Assembly (NCBI GenBank): GCA_009739215.1
Contig: VSJF01000013.1
Coordinates: 1-64,000, forward strand
DNA: 64,000 nucleotides
From: Floccularia luteovirens
Taxonomy: Eukaryota; Basidiomycota; Agaricomycetes; Agaricales; Squamanitaceae
Direction: 5' to 3'
Shown piece by piece: positions 17,534-30,141 of the stretch (the stretch's first letter is position 1; every line of letters starts with the position of its first letter). Made by a program: the position numbers and the translations under genes. The notes below the pieces were generated by a model. That model did no database searches and had not been told where the DNA came from. It saw only the letters and a program-made list of their open reading frames with translations.

Positions 17534-20500
17534 TTAGGACGCAAGGCGTTTACTGTTAGTTACGAAATACATACCCCGATTTTGTACTGTCTTTCTTTGT
17601 CGCTTTTTCTTGCGGTCATCCATAGCTGGATTTTCGTCGAGAACATTCGGCACAGCAGCAAAATCGAACTTCTCTTCAATGACTTCCTCTTTGACGACCT
17701 CATTTCCTCGCGCCTTTGGGTTGGATTTGGTATCAGTTGTTTCCCCACCTTCATCTACTTGTTTTTCACTGCTGCCGAAAACTTTCGTCCGTTTCCTCTT
17801 TTTCTGTCTCGCCTGCCCCACCACAACAATCGTGTCCTTATCCTTATCCCCTACATAAGAAGTAGTGGTCCTCCTCTGAGCAAGAGGCACGTAAGGTATT
17901 TCCACTTGTGTCTCGGTAGTATCTTCGGCTTTCGTGACTTTTAGTTGCGGGTCAGTCGTAAAACCAGGTGAGATGACCTAAGTTGGACACAGATATGAGA
18001 AAACCGTCTCACATCATAGAAAAAGTTTACCTGAGGAGCAGCAGGAGCAATGATGAGTGTGCTACTGATCCTGGAAACAACCTCCAGGAAGTGCGGATTC
18101 GTCTATCAGCAATGGATATTATTAGCTCAAGCATTTTAAAAAATAAGATTGATGACATGTACTTTGTGAGACATTGGGACGATTGGAACGTCTCCGAATA
18201 ATGTGCTAAATGGTATCCTAATGTTGATAGTGTTCTGTTGCGAGTCCCGTGTATGCTCTGAAGGCATAGAGGATCCAAATAAAGTAGGAGGCGAGAGGCC
18301 CGAATCTACTTCGTGTACCATTTGTAAAAAGAACCACCAGGACACAATCATGAACTCACTATTAGAGCTCTTCAAGACTTGCCTCGTGTGGACGTTGTCT
18401 TCCTGAGTTTTACTGCCAATCGGCTCTTTTGAGAGTACATTCTCCATTCTACCACTTGTGATCACTTCCTTCGTGGTCCCGGTTACCTCATTGGCTTGTA
18501 GTCCCGACCTGACACCTTTTTTGATGACATCTAATAGCTCTGTAGCACGCTGTCTGATTATAGGTGGAACAGTTGTTCGGAACAGGCGCAGCATGGCGGC
18601 CATGTCTGCAGGAGGATGCTCCGCAAGCTGGAAGAGGTAGTGATTCGGTAATACATACCTGAGATTTATAAGTATTGTGAAAACAAAAAAAAAGTGGAAG
18701 GCTCACCTAACGCTCTCATCCTCTGCCCGACCTACGACTTCCCGCCACGCGTGGACAGCTTTGTATACTTCCCTCTGGACGGTCATTATATCGCTAGCAC
18801 TTGGAGCTGCACCAGCACATAGTGCCACACGATTCCACCTCTTTGCCAACGTATCCCACCCACCGCTCCCACTACCACCAGTTGCATCATACAGTTCTTT
18901 TGAATATGTTCGCAGAGCAGTTTCTGCAGAACGGGCTAAAACATGGTTAATCAAGGTATGCTCTTGGGTTTGCTTTGACATTGTAAGGCCTGTTGCTATG
19001 TGCACAGAGGTGGGAGAAGGGGCAGAAGGAACGGGTGATTGAGAACGGGAAGTAGCACGGTCTATGAGCGCATTTCGCAGATTATCATAGATATATAGAA
19101 GGAAGTGTGTATCCGACCGCGCATAATCGAGCATTTCCTGCGGTAATGGACTAAATGTGTGTATGATGTATATGAAAACCAGAAAGTAAACACAAACTGA
19201 GAACGAATTCTACCATTGTAAGTGATTAACAAATCACTCACCGAATTCGCCAATCAGCCAATTGGTACCGCTTGTCGGGGATATAGTCACAATACATCTC
19301 AAGAAGATTGGCTAGACCATGCCTCGGAAACTCTGGATAACTGGTATCAGCACATATGTCTCTCAGGAATAAAGGATACGTACCAAGGACTTTAGATGCA
19401 TGGTAGGTATCAAATAAACCAACGATATAAAGACTGAAATCTTGTTGAAGCCACACGATGTCGCTGTCTGCCCCATGGAATACCTTAACGATACCGGGAT
19501 CTGAAAAGACCTCTCCTAATATGTTCAACTCCTCTCGAACCTCTGGCTGCAAAAGGTCCACTACCCAGTCCTGTTCCCTATCACTAATCTGCATCAAACA
19601 CAAAAAGCCGTTATATGAACGATAACTATGATGCTCCAAGTCAATGGCAATCTCGTGAGCCCCGCGGATCTTGTCTACCATAGCGTGAACCCCGTCAGGG
19701 GTGGATACAAATGTGAGAGGCATTTTTTCTATTGCGGGTGGTGGTGTAGGTGTAGTTGGTGGACTGTAAATATGTGAAGGAGGCGTATAATGGGTAATTT
19801 CGTAGTGGTAGGGATGTTTTATGCTATGTTTATGTTCTCAATATAACACATATTGAAAAAAAAAAGATTGGGACGTACTCAGTTGATACCCCTTCTTCAT
19901 GGTCAACATTAATATCAGTGTATGTATATCCTAGAGGAACCATAGCATTATATTTATGCGTTATAGAAGGATGCCATGGTAAATCATCGTTGCTGGGCTT
20001 CGTTATGAATGAAAGCTGTGGTTTAACAATGTGCGATGCATGTTGCAGGGCTGGGTCGAGATGACCACTTAACGGTTGGTGTGCCTAGTTCCACGCGTAC
20101 AGTCAATTAAGCTGACATCTATTTTATCATATTGAAATTGACCTGTTTGCTGCGGGAATTGGTAGTTGTAGGTGGGTTCACCGCAATAGCAGGTGGTTTT
20201 AGACGGCCCAATACCTTGTCTAAACAAATATCCTACCAAAAATTAGTACAAGGCAAGGGCCAAAAAAGATATGGCATACTGTGCGTTCTAAAAGCTCATC
20301 CATTGGATCAACCACAAGAGCTTGAAAATTATCTGTTACATCATCTTGGGTCTCCAACCTTGTCTTGCCTTTTACCCTCGTGTTTTTGCCTATGTCAGCT
20401 CCTTCCGACAGATCAAGGAGCCTGTTTGTCAATGAGAGTATTCTTGCTGAGAATGCATCCACGTCTGCAGCAAGATTTGAGTCCAGTGACCGGTGAAATG

Positions 20501-20645
20501 CGATGTCTGAAGGTATTGCAGCTGCGTTGCGCGTCGCTTTAAGAGCCGACGCCTGGATTCCAGCATAAAACGCATCGAATGCAGCAGTGTTCATTGCTGC
20601 ATTATTGGTGTTGCTTTCAAATAGGGTTGTTGGTTTGCCAGACAT
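17534..20645 (-). CDS. RRP6: Rrp6/EXOSC10, nuclear exosome 3'-5' exoribonuclease
   Basis: This is the distributive RNase D-type nuclease of the nuclear exosome, which trims rRNA and snoRNA and degrades aberrant nuclear RNA. Seen from the N-terminus: a PMC2NT-like helical region ([19 protein letters not shown]...), the DEDDy exonuclease domain ([20 protein letters not shown] with Asp/Glu, [16 protein letters not shown], and [17 protein letters not shown] with the Asp and Tyr), then HRDC ([37 protein letters not shown]). A basic tail follows ([20 protein letters not shown]), probably a nuclear localisation and RNA-binding region. All four acidic residues and the tyrosine are present, so it should be active. 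The start MSGKPTT at 20645 was preferred over an in-frame upstream alternative. The last exon ends NSKRLAS-stop. Confidence 0.94.
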
Positions 20646-20988
20646 TGTGCCAACGATGGCTAAAAATTGAATCAAGTTTGTTACTATGAGGTACAGTACT
20701 CCTGGCCAGAACTGAGAATGTGCAGAAAAATCTCGAACACGTGACTAATCCTACTTCCAAACTCACAAGTACATTATAATTTACCGGACCTTATTGGAAT
20801 GCATGTAAATCGATATGAATTGGCAACTAACAGTGCATATCACAGGGGTTCAATATGCAACCCCACACAAAGCCGTCGGAAATGGTTGTAGATCGACATG
20901 AGACCCATGACAAGTGGCGTCTCCACAGTACACAATCCACAACCTATATCCTTGGATCCTTGGCTTTCTATTCCATCACTCCTCCACC

Positions 20989-22402
20989 ATGAGCACAAGA
21001 TACCAGAGTTTTGCCTTACATGGGCCAGATCAAGCACTGCAGATTCATGTTCAAAGTTCATATGATAAATGCTCGTCTCCTGATCCCATCCCTAATTTAC
21101 CATTCCACCTCACAAGCAAAGAAAGCAATGATCACGACGTCATCAAAACGGCCGATGATTTCCCAAACCCGCTAAAACATAGCACCATCGATTCAGACGC
21201 AGATTCCGAGGCTGATGACGAATCCAGTAGTTCGACTACGGAGGAAATCGGTACATCTGTTGGCTATGGGTATCCTCTTGAACGCTGGAAGCGATGTGAC
21301 CACATACCTCGTGGAGAAGAGTTAGCTTACACCCGCTCGAATTCAATATCATCAACGAGTTCTCTAATGTAAGCTCCCCAACTTGAACATGATAAACAAA
21401 TCTAAAGTTATTTAGAGACTACGAGTCCCTGATTGATGCTTTCCTTGCTACACCCGCCAACCTGCACAATCTTGTATGTGCATGCTTTTATGTGGAAATG
21501 TCAAAACCAATAACTTCATGTAGATTCCCTATAAGTCTCCATCGTGCATTAGCTGTATCAACCCTCGCCCTTTAATGATACAACGACTCCCCACTTCCTC
21601 TCCAGAAACAAGCCTTCTTCTTCAACTTAACCATTCCGGGCTTCGGTCGGACCCGTGGAACCCCGTCCCCCAGGTCCACCATTCTACCCAACGTGGAGAG
21701 GATACTTTTCTCATTGTGGACCGCCTCCATTCGTTCAACAATCCGCGTATGCAGAATGTCGCCCAATATCTCGACTTTTTCCGCCAAATGTTTGAAGGCC
21801 TCACTTTTTTACACGAACAATGTGTAGCTGGATTCTCATGTGCTGATCCTACTTCATATATGATGGATGTCAGCAGTGCGGTTCCAATGACACCTTCCGT
21901 TTGTAGCCCGCCCTTTTCACCAGGCTTGGACCAGGTCCCCGACCCATTAGAAGAAATTATCGAGCGTGCTCTAGGTGATATTGAAGGTATCCCTGTAAGT
22001 TTTGATCGGGGATTACATCCAGTTCGGTACTATTTCGTCAATTTTGAAAACACCGAGTTGTTTGAGGGGAAAGCAAACGGAGAGATAAAAGCCCTCTCTG
22101 GTTCACGTTCTTCCACGCTCTTGGATATGCAGCTCCAGGATGTCCGTGATTATGGAATCTTAATCACACAACTCTTATCCGAGGTATTTTTATGTTTTAT
22201 CTCTGTTTCTGTTATATGCTAATTCATAATTCCGACTGGTATTCAGGTGCCACCAATATCACCAATCATCACACCCTTAGTTGAAACGATGATTGGCACA
22301 GGTATGACCGCGGATGCTGCCCGCGTACAATTTGATTCTCTCTGCCATCAAATGGATCCACGTATCTTCGAAGTACCACTCACCCAGCGAGGAACCTCTT
22401 AA
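20989..22402 (+). CDS. Protein kinase-like protein, probable pseudokinase
   Basis: The fold resembles the basidiomycete protein-kinase-like proteins whose catalytic loop normally reads as HRD followed by an IMMD motif. Seen: a Ser/Asp-rich N-terminal region, an intron (AT|GTAAGC...TTTAG|A) joining to DYESLIDAFLATPANLHNL, IPYKSPSCISCINPRPLMI, LVDRLH-like IVDRLHSFNNPRMQNVAQYL, then FLHEQCVAGFSCADPTSYMMD, where the catalytic loop should be, and HPVRYYFVNFENTE, where DFG is expected. Both catalytic aspartates are gone (GFSCAD for HRD, NFE for DFG). The last exon ends MDPRIFEVPLTQRGTS-stop. The open frame over about 400 residues suggests a retained non-catalytic function. An in-frame upstream ATG at 20914 is possible. 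Confidence 0.7.
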
Positions 22403-23279
22403 ATAATTGACATCGCCCGTCGCAATGTAGTCTGCTTTTTCTGCCCTTTCGGTTGATCATCTTGCATATCATATATATATATGATTGTATGTATAATGTC
22501 ACATTCATTCTATGCTGTATTCACACACACCCCTCCCCCGTTAACCGATGCTGCAACGCCGAAGATAGTCACGCGATGCTTGCAGATGTTGTCCGTAGGC
22601 TTCACCGCTTCTGCAATTGAAGTCCGAACTTTCATTTCTTCGGCTTTCCCGAGGCCGAGCATCGGTCACTTTATTATAAGCCTCGGCGCAAGAAGTTGAT
22701 AAATCTCTGGCTTCCTGACTTTGGTAAACTTTATAGACCCCCAGCTAAGATGCATCGCAAGTTCCCGAGGAACAATGTTTACAGGGACGTTTATATAAGT
22801 GAAATGACAGATATCACCTAACTATGACGATGGTATATATGTTCAGAAATTCAGAAAATTCAGACACTTGGATCCTAGAATTCATGATTATACCATAACT
22901 TGATCACAACGGCTCTGTAAACAACTCTTTTAATGATATTTAGGCTCACCCACACTCGAACAGGAACATGGTCTTATGAGAATTCAGAATCGCTTGGTAA
23001 GCTACCAATTCATTGTATATATTTTCCTCTACATCTGATTACATGGACGCTTCTCGAATATCAATCTAAAATCTGCAGAAAACGACCAAGTTCTGACTTT
23101 ATGATCATATGATAAGTATATCCACCGACCATGTAATTTCAGCATCCATTAGATCACCATGAGGCGAGTCATCTCAACGAGCTTGCGAACTGGGTTGTGG
23201 GTCCAAGTTGCTGCTAATAGGTCCACCGATTGCACCTCCGTAAGACCGTACCGAGTTTCATGTTTATCTGTATCTAATT
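22403..23279. other. Intergenic region with no recognised gene
   Basis: About 0.9 kb between convergent 3' ends. It contains an AT dinucleotide run near 22,471 (ATATATATATAT). No coding frame or repeat could be supported. Confidence 0.4.
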
Positions 23280-23988
23280 TTAATTTTGGTTCCGCGAGGC
23301 TGTACGGAACGTTGCACTGCGATAAGGAGGATCTTTAAACATCGCCAGATATCGTGGTATGTGTGGTTCGAAGTGAAAGGTTTCTTTTACTGACCACCGA
23401 AGTAATGTATCCAGGCTTTGTATTTCATCAACAATAAAGTTGCGCTGAGCGAGATGTGCAGCATACACAACCAGTCCTCCCTAGGGTGAAATGCAAATCG
23501 TTACTACCAGAGCGAGCCGCTCGTTCAGTTTACCAATTCTGCAAAAAATTGCTTATTCTGGTTATCCCATTTCCAGAACGTGATTGTGCGATATATGTCA
23601 TGGATTATATCATCATTGACTGCAAAATGCAAGATTCCCGAGCTTCTTGAGCACCCAATCCGACTTTGTGTGGTTCCAATGTCAGTTCTGTTTGTTTTCG
23701 AAATCAAGATCACTTCACATTCAATTGATTTCTAGAAATAAAGGACACTCTTTACCCTTCATTCCATTTCAGACGCGAAGTACTGCAAACGCATAGGCGG
23801 TGGGTATAATCGCGGCTGCGCCTTTCTAACAGGCCTCTGGTTCCAGATATCCATTCAAGATTTACTGATAAGCAATCGTCCATCGATAGCAGTTCCCAAT
23901 CAGACGATTCATGGTGGCAATATTTATGGACATAATTTGCGGCTCGCACGATTCTAAACCTTACTTCCGAGGTGAACGATGACAACAT
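23280..23988 (-). CDS. Unidentified short multi-exon protein
   Basis: I do not recognise the family. The ATG at 23988 opens MLSSFTSEVRFRIVRAANYV; the frame joins over an intron (donor G|GTAAAGAG, acceptor TTGCAG|TC) to VNDDIIHDIYRTITFWKWDN. A second intron (donor GTAAACTG, acceptor CCCTAG) joins to GGLVVYAAHLAQRNFIVDEI, and the frame ends RTASRNQN-stop. The roughly 170-residue product has no signal peptide or clear membrane helix. Two in-phase introns favour a real gene, but it could be the surviving part of a longer decayed one, since adjacent sequence up to 25.3 kb also carries broken frames. Confidence 0.4.
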
Positions 23989-24669
23989 GGGAATCTGGTT
24001 TCCATCGATAATCCGTTTTCAGACGTTCGATATGTAATCTACCACAGCTTATACAAGTATCCCCTCTGTCGAAAACAGTCCTTCCGTCTTCCACAGGACG
24101 TTAAGGGGTCACCGGACATGGAGTGGTTATTCTTGTGTGAAAATAAACAAAAGTCAAATAAATTGTTTGACACCCTCAAAAGTCGCTATCTGTGTGGAGC
24201 TGTTCAACATCAAGGTGTTAATAAACTTCCCATTAACTCAATTGGGTCTCCAAATTTACGGTACCATAATGTGTCTAGAACGTCACGAATGCCGCCACCA
24301 GTCAACATCAAAAGGCATCCAGATGTGAAATCTCGATTTCCACAGAGAATTGCTGGGCATTTGCGGCATGCCTCTACCTCATGGTGGCCATCCTTAGAGT
24401 TCCGGTTGTTTTTATGTCTCGGCTACCACCTATCAGAAAAGCGAAACCGTGAATTTTCAAATAAGTTTGGGACCTCGGATGCTCGTATCCCACTAGGATG
24501 ATTCTGTGAAAGGTCCTTGTAGTATGAATATCTCATACAGCTTAATTTATTCCTCAGCGCGATCTAATGTCATAGTATTTAGGTTTGTCATTACGTCACC
24601 TACATAAAACCAGCAGGATCTCCGGGACATCTCATGGGACCGCAGTTTTTATTGTGTTCATTTGTACAG
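23989..24669. other. Sequence between two weak minus-strand loci
   Basis: A 127-codon plus-strand frame with an ATG at 24118 runs to 24501 but resembles nothing known and overlaps no splice signal. I left it out as a gene. Confidence 0.35.
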
Positions 24670-25264
24670 CTAGCGCGTAAAATCTGCAATATAAAGATTG
24701 AGCTGACATTTCAATATCAATTGCGGATGTATTGAGCGCCAGTGCGTGTTTATAGAAAACATGACCTTGTAGTTGGCCTGTCTGTAAGCTCCGGCTGTCA
24801 TCGGTTGTCGTACCGAAATTCGATATACGATCAAGGAGAGTTCTGAACTCGTTATGACCATTCCGTAGTGGAGACGCTTATTCACTCAAAGTACTAAGTA
24901 GGAATTCGAGAGTAATTGAACACACGTGCAATATTTTCGTCCCATAATTTTCTAATATGGATCCGGCCGACTAAAGCAGTGGTTGGATATAAAATGACTT
25001 GAGAAATGATACAGTCCAACGCAAACATTTTGCAATCCTTTTCTTCCTCAGTGGAAATATTCTATCGTCTGCCCGCAACGATGGCTCTATTTGTCGCTCG
25101 ATTACCACTTTATGACTTGAACCAAAGACTGTTGTACCCCCAAGTCTGAATGCAGCTTGAATGCACAGCCTTTGTTCATAGCCATAATAGTGGGATGGAG
25201 CGTCTTTGCGACCATCGCCGGGTAGGATATTAGAATCTTGAATTTGTTCTGCTGCTTTTGACAT
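24670..25264 (-). pseudogene. Possible decayed minus-strand gene
   Basis: The ATG at 25264 opens MSKAAEQIQDSNILPGDGRK and runs about 85 codons to a plausible donor (GTATCATTTC). A downstream exon-like segment (KRLHYGMVITSSELSLIVYR) follows. I could not join the two in frame: all three frames just upstream of the second segment are closed by stops. It may be a pseudogene or the 5' part of a gene I cannot reconstruct. It is head-to-head with the Ubc1-type gene. Confidence 0.25.
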
Positions 25265-25530
25265 AGTAACCTCTGCTTCGAATCATATCTCCTTTCTAAT
25301 TAAATTACCCAATTGAACCTCTGACTTGAATATGATTCGGGATTTGTTGCATTTATTATTTCGCTGATAGAAGTGTTTCGCGCTTATGTAGTATGTACGG
25401 AGCTTTGTATTTGAAAGCTGTTAAATATTACGTAAACTGATTCATTCACGTAAAATATCTTCAAATTCTCAACGCTCAACCTCAACGACCATCTCGACCT
25501 GTTGTATTTTCTAGACTTTAGTGTATCCAT

Positions 25531-26378
25531 ATGGACGCTCGCCTCCGTCGTGTAAACAAGGAAATTGCTGGTAAGCTTCCATAAATCAAGCATCATGGTC
25601 ATCAGCAAACGTTCATTTGTAAATTCCAGATTGCAAAAATGACAAGACATCCAACATCAAGATAGAATTGATTGACGAATCCCCATTCCATCTCAAGGGA
25701 ATGTTTCCTGGCCCAGAAGGAACCCCATATGAAGGTGGCCACTTTGAGGTTGTGAGTGCCACGCTTATCCACCAAGATCATAGCATGCATTACGAACATG
25801 AGATTGCCTAGGACATCGTCATTCCTCAATCTTATCCATTCCAACCAGTTAAAATGAAATTCATAACCAAAGTCTATCACCCGAATGTTTCTTCAGCCTC
25901 TGGGGCGATTTGCCTGGATATTCTAAAAGACGCTTGGTCTCCCGTCTTGACCCTCAAATCAACCTTGATCTCTCTGCAGAGTCTTCTATGTTCCCCAGAG
26001 CCCAACGACCCGCAGGATGCTGAAGTGGCTAAACACTATACTACTAGTAAAAGTAGCTTCGAGGAAACAGCAGCCTATTGGACACATATATATGCTGGAG
26101 GACCAAGTCCGCAAGAGAAGAGCGGGACGGTAGTGCCACAGTCAGGTCCACTCGACGAAGCAGCAATCGCAGGGTTAGAACGCGCACACGTAGATAGATT
26201 CCAAGCTATTGGATTTCAAAGAAGCAAAGTTGTGCGTCTTCATATCAATACAAATATCATGCGCAAAGCTGACATCTTGTATTTATTTTAGATTGATGTC
26301 CTACGACGGCTAAATTATCGCGGTGCAAACGTTGCGCAAATTACAGATGATAGAGTTGTTGAGGAATTATTGAAATGA
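25531..26378 (+). CDS. UBC1: Ubiquitin-conjugating enzyme E2, Ubc1/UBE2K type with C-terminal UBA
   Basis: This is a class II E2 that takes ubiquitin from E1 and extends K48-linked chains. Seen: first exon 25531-25570 (MDARLRRVNKEIA), then DCKNDKTSNIKIELIDESPF, the LKGMFPGPEGTPYEGGHFEV strand, SYPFQPVKMKFITKVYHPNV, and the catalytic Cys in SGAICLDILKDAWSPVLTL (the HPN tripeptide and the active-site Cys are both present). The E2 helices follow (LLCSPEPNDPQDAEVAKHY). After a linker comes a UBA domain split by an intron (FQAIGFQRSKV|IDVLRRLNYRGANVAQI) ending VEELLK-stop. Length and layout match Ubc1/UBE2K. It appears intact. Confidence 0.95.
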
Positions 26379-28198
26379 CATTATACTATCAAACCCAGGT
26401 CACGATGTGCTTCACTGTATGATAGAGTCCTACTCACGAAACATGGTTTTGGTTACCCACTATATATTTGGCATTCAAGGTCCCCTTAATCATTTGCAAT
26501 ACGGCATTATATGCAGGCATTCTGGGACGTAATGTTATCAGTTACTTTTCATAGAGCCAGTTCATTCAGCGCTACCTATCCGAATGCACCATGTCCTTTT
26601 GGTAATTCATTGATGATTATGTCCTCACGAAGCTGGGTCCTACCACCATATCGGTGTATGCTGGCTAATGGGCTGACTTATGAATGCCTTTGTCTCTGCC
26701 AGCTGCTGATTCTCACTTTTAATATCGTAATGGTTAAGAAAAACATACCCGCTAACTTACGTGTCCCTTGTAGATTGGCTGTACGCCACTATCACTATAG
26801 CGTATTCGATATCAGCTGCCATGTCAAATACAAGATGCGCGAGGTGCCATTTTAGAAAGTATGTCTGTTGGCTAAACATAATTACTACCGTGATAGATCT
26901 GACTGAAGACCCTTTTCTATTAGCCATTTTAATATTTATATTTACAGGGTTCACTGCCGTTGAACTTTGATAACTCAGCCAAGAAATATGGGAGCATTCA
27001 CTTTGGGATGGACGGGGTAGTCCACATCAAGACCTTATTTATGTCAAGTAAAGTTTTTTTTCTTTTGTTGATGGCCCATCTGTTCTGCTTAGAAACGAGG
27101 AACTATACGAGTAAGAGAACAGCCTTCTGTTTGTCCATTCACGCGTTAGCTATTATTCCCGCCGGCAGCGCCATCTAAAGTGGTTCACGCGATTAGCAGT
27201 CGATTAAAGGGGCACTAGGTAGATGGATACAACGAGGGCATTATTTCCATCAGAATTCTTTGCAGTCATCCCATGCTTCCCAGGATAGCCTTCAACGCTC
27301 AATCTCCCCCAAATACGTTCGCCTAACTTGTCTATGGAACATGAGATTGATTGAGCGGCTCATTAGACCGCATCTTTTCTATCCGATGTGATGGATTCGG
27401 TGCGTAACTCCGTTAACAATCATATCATCTTGAAGTTTACGAATCATTCAGAAGTGATCACGAGTGTGTGACTGCGCCTGGTATGGCTGATGCTCCAATA
27501 TAAGAGAGGGTGTGCATTTAATTGATCTTCAAATCAGAGGCGTATCTACTTGACAAAGTCACAATCTCACATGCGGGTTTCACGGAGATTACTACCTTGA
27601 TTGGCGGCATCAAAAACTAGATCCAATCTTTATAGATATCATACCGCTTGCAAGTGAGTTTTTCAGCCGATATACAAACCTACGTAAAATATTTGTCCAA
27701 TTTGTTATAATATGAAGACATGCCATTTCGAGGAGGACAAAAGAATGTCAAAGCCATAAATATTTAAATCCTCGTTAACTGACAGATGTTTCGACCGACA
27801 AATTAATACGATTTCACTTCGGGTTACAACTCAGTAATGAATATATCACACCCGCATCATTGTATGTTAAGGTTCAAGAATTCGGTGAGCAGTGCTAGTG
27901 AATCTGTACATTATCCCAAAAAGTTTACATTAAAATCAATTCAAATCGAAAATTTAGTTGACATGTTTTAGGTTCAAGAAAAACAGAGAAGGAGCATGTT
28001 TCGCTTACGACAAGCACTCAGTACTCATGACTTACCGCATTGTACATATATTGGCTCATCGCTATGCCATAACTGTCTGACGTCCAACACTTAAAGCACA
28101 ATTCGTTAGTTGCATGCAAATAATTAACCTAGCAAACCGAAAAAAGTAATATATTATATAGGCGCAGTCTAAGTAAACGAAATTCGTACACGACTCTG
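26379..28198. other. 1.8-kb gene-poor region
   Basis: AT-rich spacer between the convergent ends of the E2 gene and the MFS gene. Several frames of 60-114 codons (for example 26511-26855) are open, but none can be spliced into a recognisable protein. No repeat or RNA gene was seen. Confidence 0.4.
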
Positions 28199-30141
28199 TC
28201 ACACCTCTGTTTCCGGGGCATGTGGTGCATGTTCTACAACATCAGTAGAATCTTGAGCGCCTCCAACCTTTTCCTCCGAGGAGCTAGCTTTAGGTTCTGC
28301 ATTCAGGTCCTTGCTCTCGATCACAATCTTGCGTGGTTCCCAACCCCCTTCGTAGCCGAACCAGGTGTATCGCTTGCAATGGGGTCCCCTCACAAGAAGA
28401 GTACAAAGCATCCACCCATACCACCCCATTTGTAGCGCAGCACAGGCTCTCCACCCGAACTTCAAGAACACTTTGGTCCCAACTGCGGTACCCATAACTT
28501 GACCGATGAAAACCTGACAGGGAGAGACATCAGATGATTATTATCAATAGTAATAACGGGCATAATTCACCGAGAGAAGTCCAACTGCATTAAGGCGTGC
28601 ACGAGCCTCTGCCGAAATACTAGATTTAATTCGTTAATAAGCAGTGAAGCACCACCTCGTTGGAATAAGACGAACCCAAAGATAGTAGTAGATACTGAGA
28701 CTTGCAACATCTGTCGAAAGACGTCCAGGCCAAAGGTAACGACGATAACTGCTCCAACATTGATACCACCCGCCCCCACTTGTATAGCTTGGAAGCAGAG
28801 AAGCATCAATATGCTGAATAATGACGAATACCAAGGCGTGAACTTGTCAACTATCCGTCCTCCGATTGGACTCGTTGCGACCCCAGCCATTCCAAGGAGA
28901 CCAAAAAGACCAATGACCAACCTGTGAGCGGAAGTATATCAGTCAAAGGGGCTCGTAAAAGTTAAATTACGAAACAGACGTTGAATAAAAATAGGGCGGT
29001 CCACCAAGAAGGAAGGTCAGCGTAACCCAAAAACAACTGAAGCATGCGCTTGAGCCCAAGTTGATCAGGCACTGCTGGATCAAAAGGGGTTCAGTCACAG
29101 AAAATTTGGCCATTGTCCATAGTATTTTCCAGTAAGTCAAATCTTTGTTTTTGGAGGGGTAATCTGGAAGTAAAAGATAGCATCCAAAGAGGACAAAGAA
29201 CTGTACACCGATTGCAAAATAGTATACCACTCTCCATGAGGTGAATTCTGCGATGACACCTGAAATAACTCGTGCGATGAGAATACCAAAAAGCAGCCCT
29301 GATAAGACAACCGAAATTGCTGAGGCTCGGCGCTGTGGAGGTGCAATATCTGCTACAAGGGGTAGGAGGATTTGAGGAGTAACCGTTAACATGCCGATGA
29401 GAAATGATAATGTCTCAAAAACGATCAAGTTGCTTGTAACAGCCAGTCCAATTGTCAAGGCGGAACATATGGTCAAGACGCAGAGTATCAGCTGCCTTCG
29501 ACGGACGAGGTCTCCAAGAGGCGAGATAAGCAGAATACCAGCAGCATACCTGATTAATGGGTTTGTTAGTTTATTATAGATCAGCGACAGTACGTACATA
29601 CCCTGCCTGGGTGAGGGTTGGAATTCTAATTCAAACATCAAATCAGTAGTGTTTAATTGTTCGAGCAGGAGGGATTTTACTTGGATACATCATTGTATGA
29701 AGCATGAAAAGACTGGGAGAATTGAACTGGTTGGGAATCGAATCAACTGACAAAACTGAATTAGACAGGTAAATACGCACTCAGCAAGGGTTGGCAGTAG
29801 TATAGATTTGCGGCGGCTTTCACTTGTTAGTTTTATGGGTAAACTTCGGACGTGAAAATGAACTCACTGAATGTGCTTGCAAACCCAAATGCAATGTTGA
29901 GGGCGGTTCCAAAATAAAATGGCTTGTCGGGATTATACCGCAGATATGTAGGTATAGGCAGAAACCCAAAGTCTGTGGTATGTTTATAGCTGACTTGGTT
30001 TAAGTCGGTCAACACGTTGACGCCTGGTTGAAGGTTTTGGGAGGATAGTTCTGTAACTTCATCTGTAGCTGGTTGAGGACCTGGGCTCCTTGCAGATGAC
30101 ATTGGTGCAAGTAATGAACTGTCTCGTCCCTCGTTCACCAT
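28199..30141 (-). CDS. MFS transporter (YnfM/AraJ-like, fungal), copy a
   Basis: This is a twelve-helix major facilitator. Seen: an acidic N-terminus MVNEGRDSSLLAPMSS..., a conserved FLPIPTYLRYNPDKPFYFG segment before TM1, motif A-like region LLISPLGDLVRRRQLILC, PQILLPLVADIAPPQRRASA, SWRVVYYFAIGVQFFV, a central soluble loop PDYPSKNKDLTYWKILWTMA, SCFWVTLTFLLGGPPYFYST, VIGLFGLLGMAGVATSPIGG, and the C-terminal signature VRGPHCKRYTWFGYEGG followed by a charged tail ending APETEV-stop. A paralogue with the same signatures lies at 40,578-42,385. Substrate is unknown. Introns are short and mostly canonical. Confidence 0.86.

Noticed and set aside
17553..17576. Very short intron at the end of RRP6 (GTATGT...AACAG)
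   Set aside because: At about 22 nt it is far shorter than any other intron here, and the unspliced frame already ends naturally at NSKRLAS-stop.
17275..22680. Shared 15-mer CTCGGCGCAAGAAGT at about 17,297 and 22,683
   Set aside because: A few shared 15-mers are expected by chance in 64 kb, and similarity does not extend beyond it.
24118..24501. 127-codon plus-strand frame
   Set aside because: No similarity, no splice partners, and low-complexity amino acid use; long frames of this size arise by chance.
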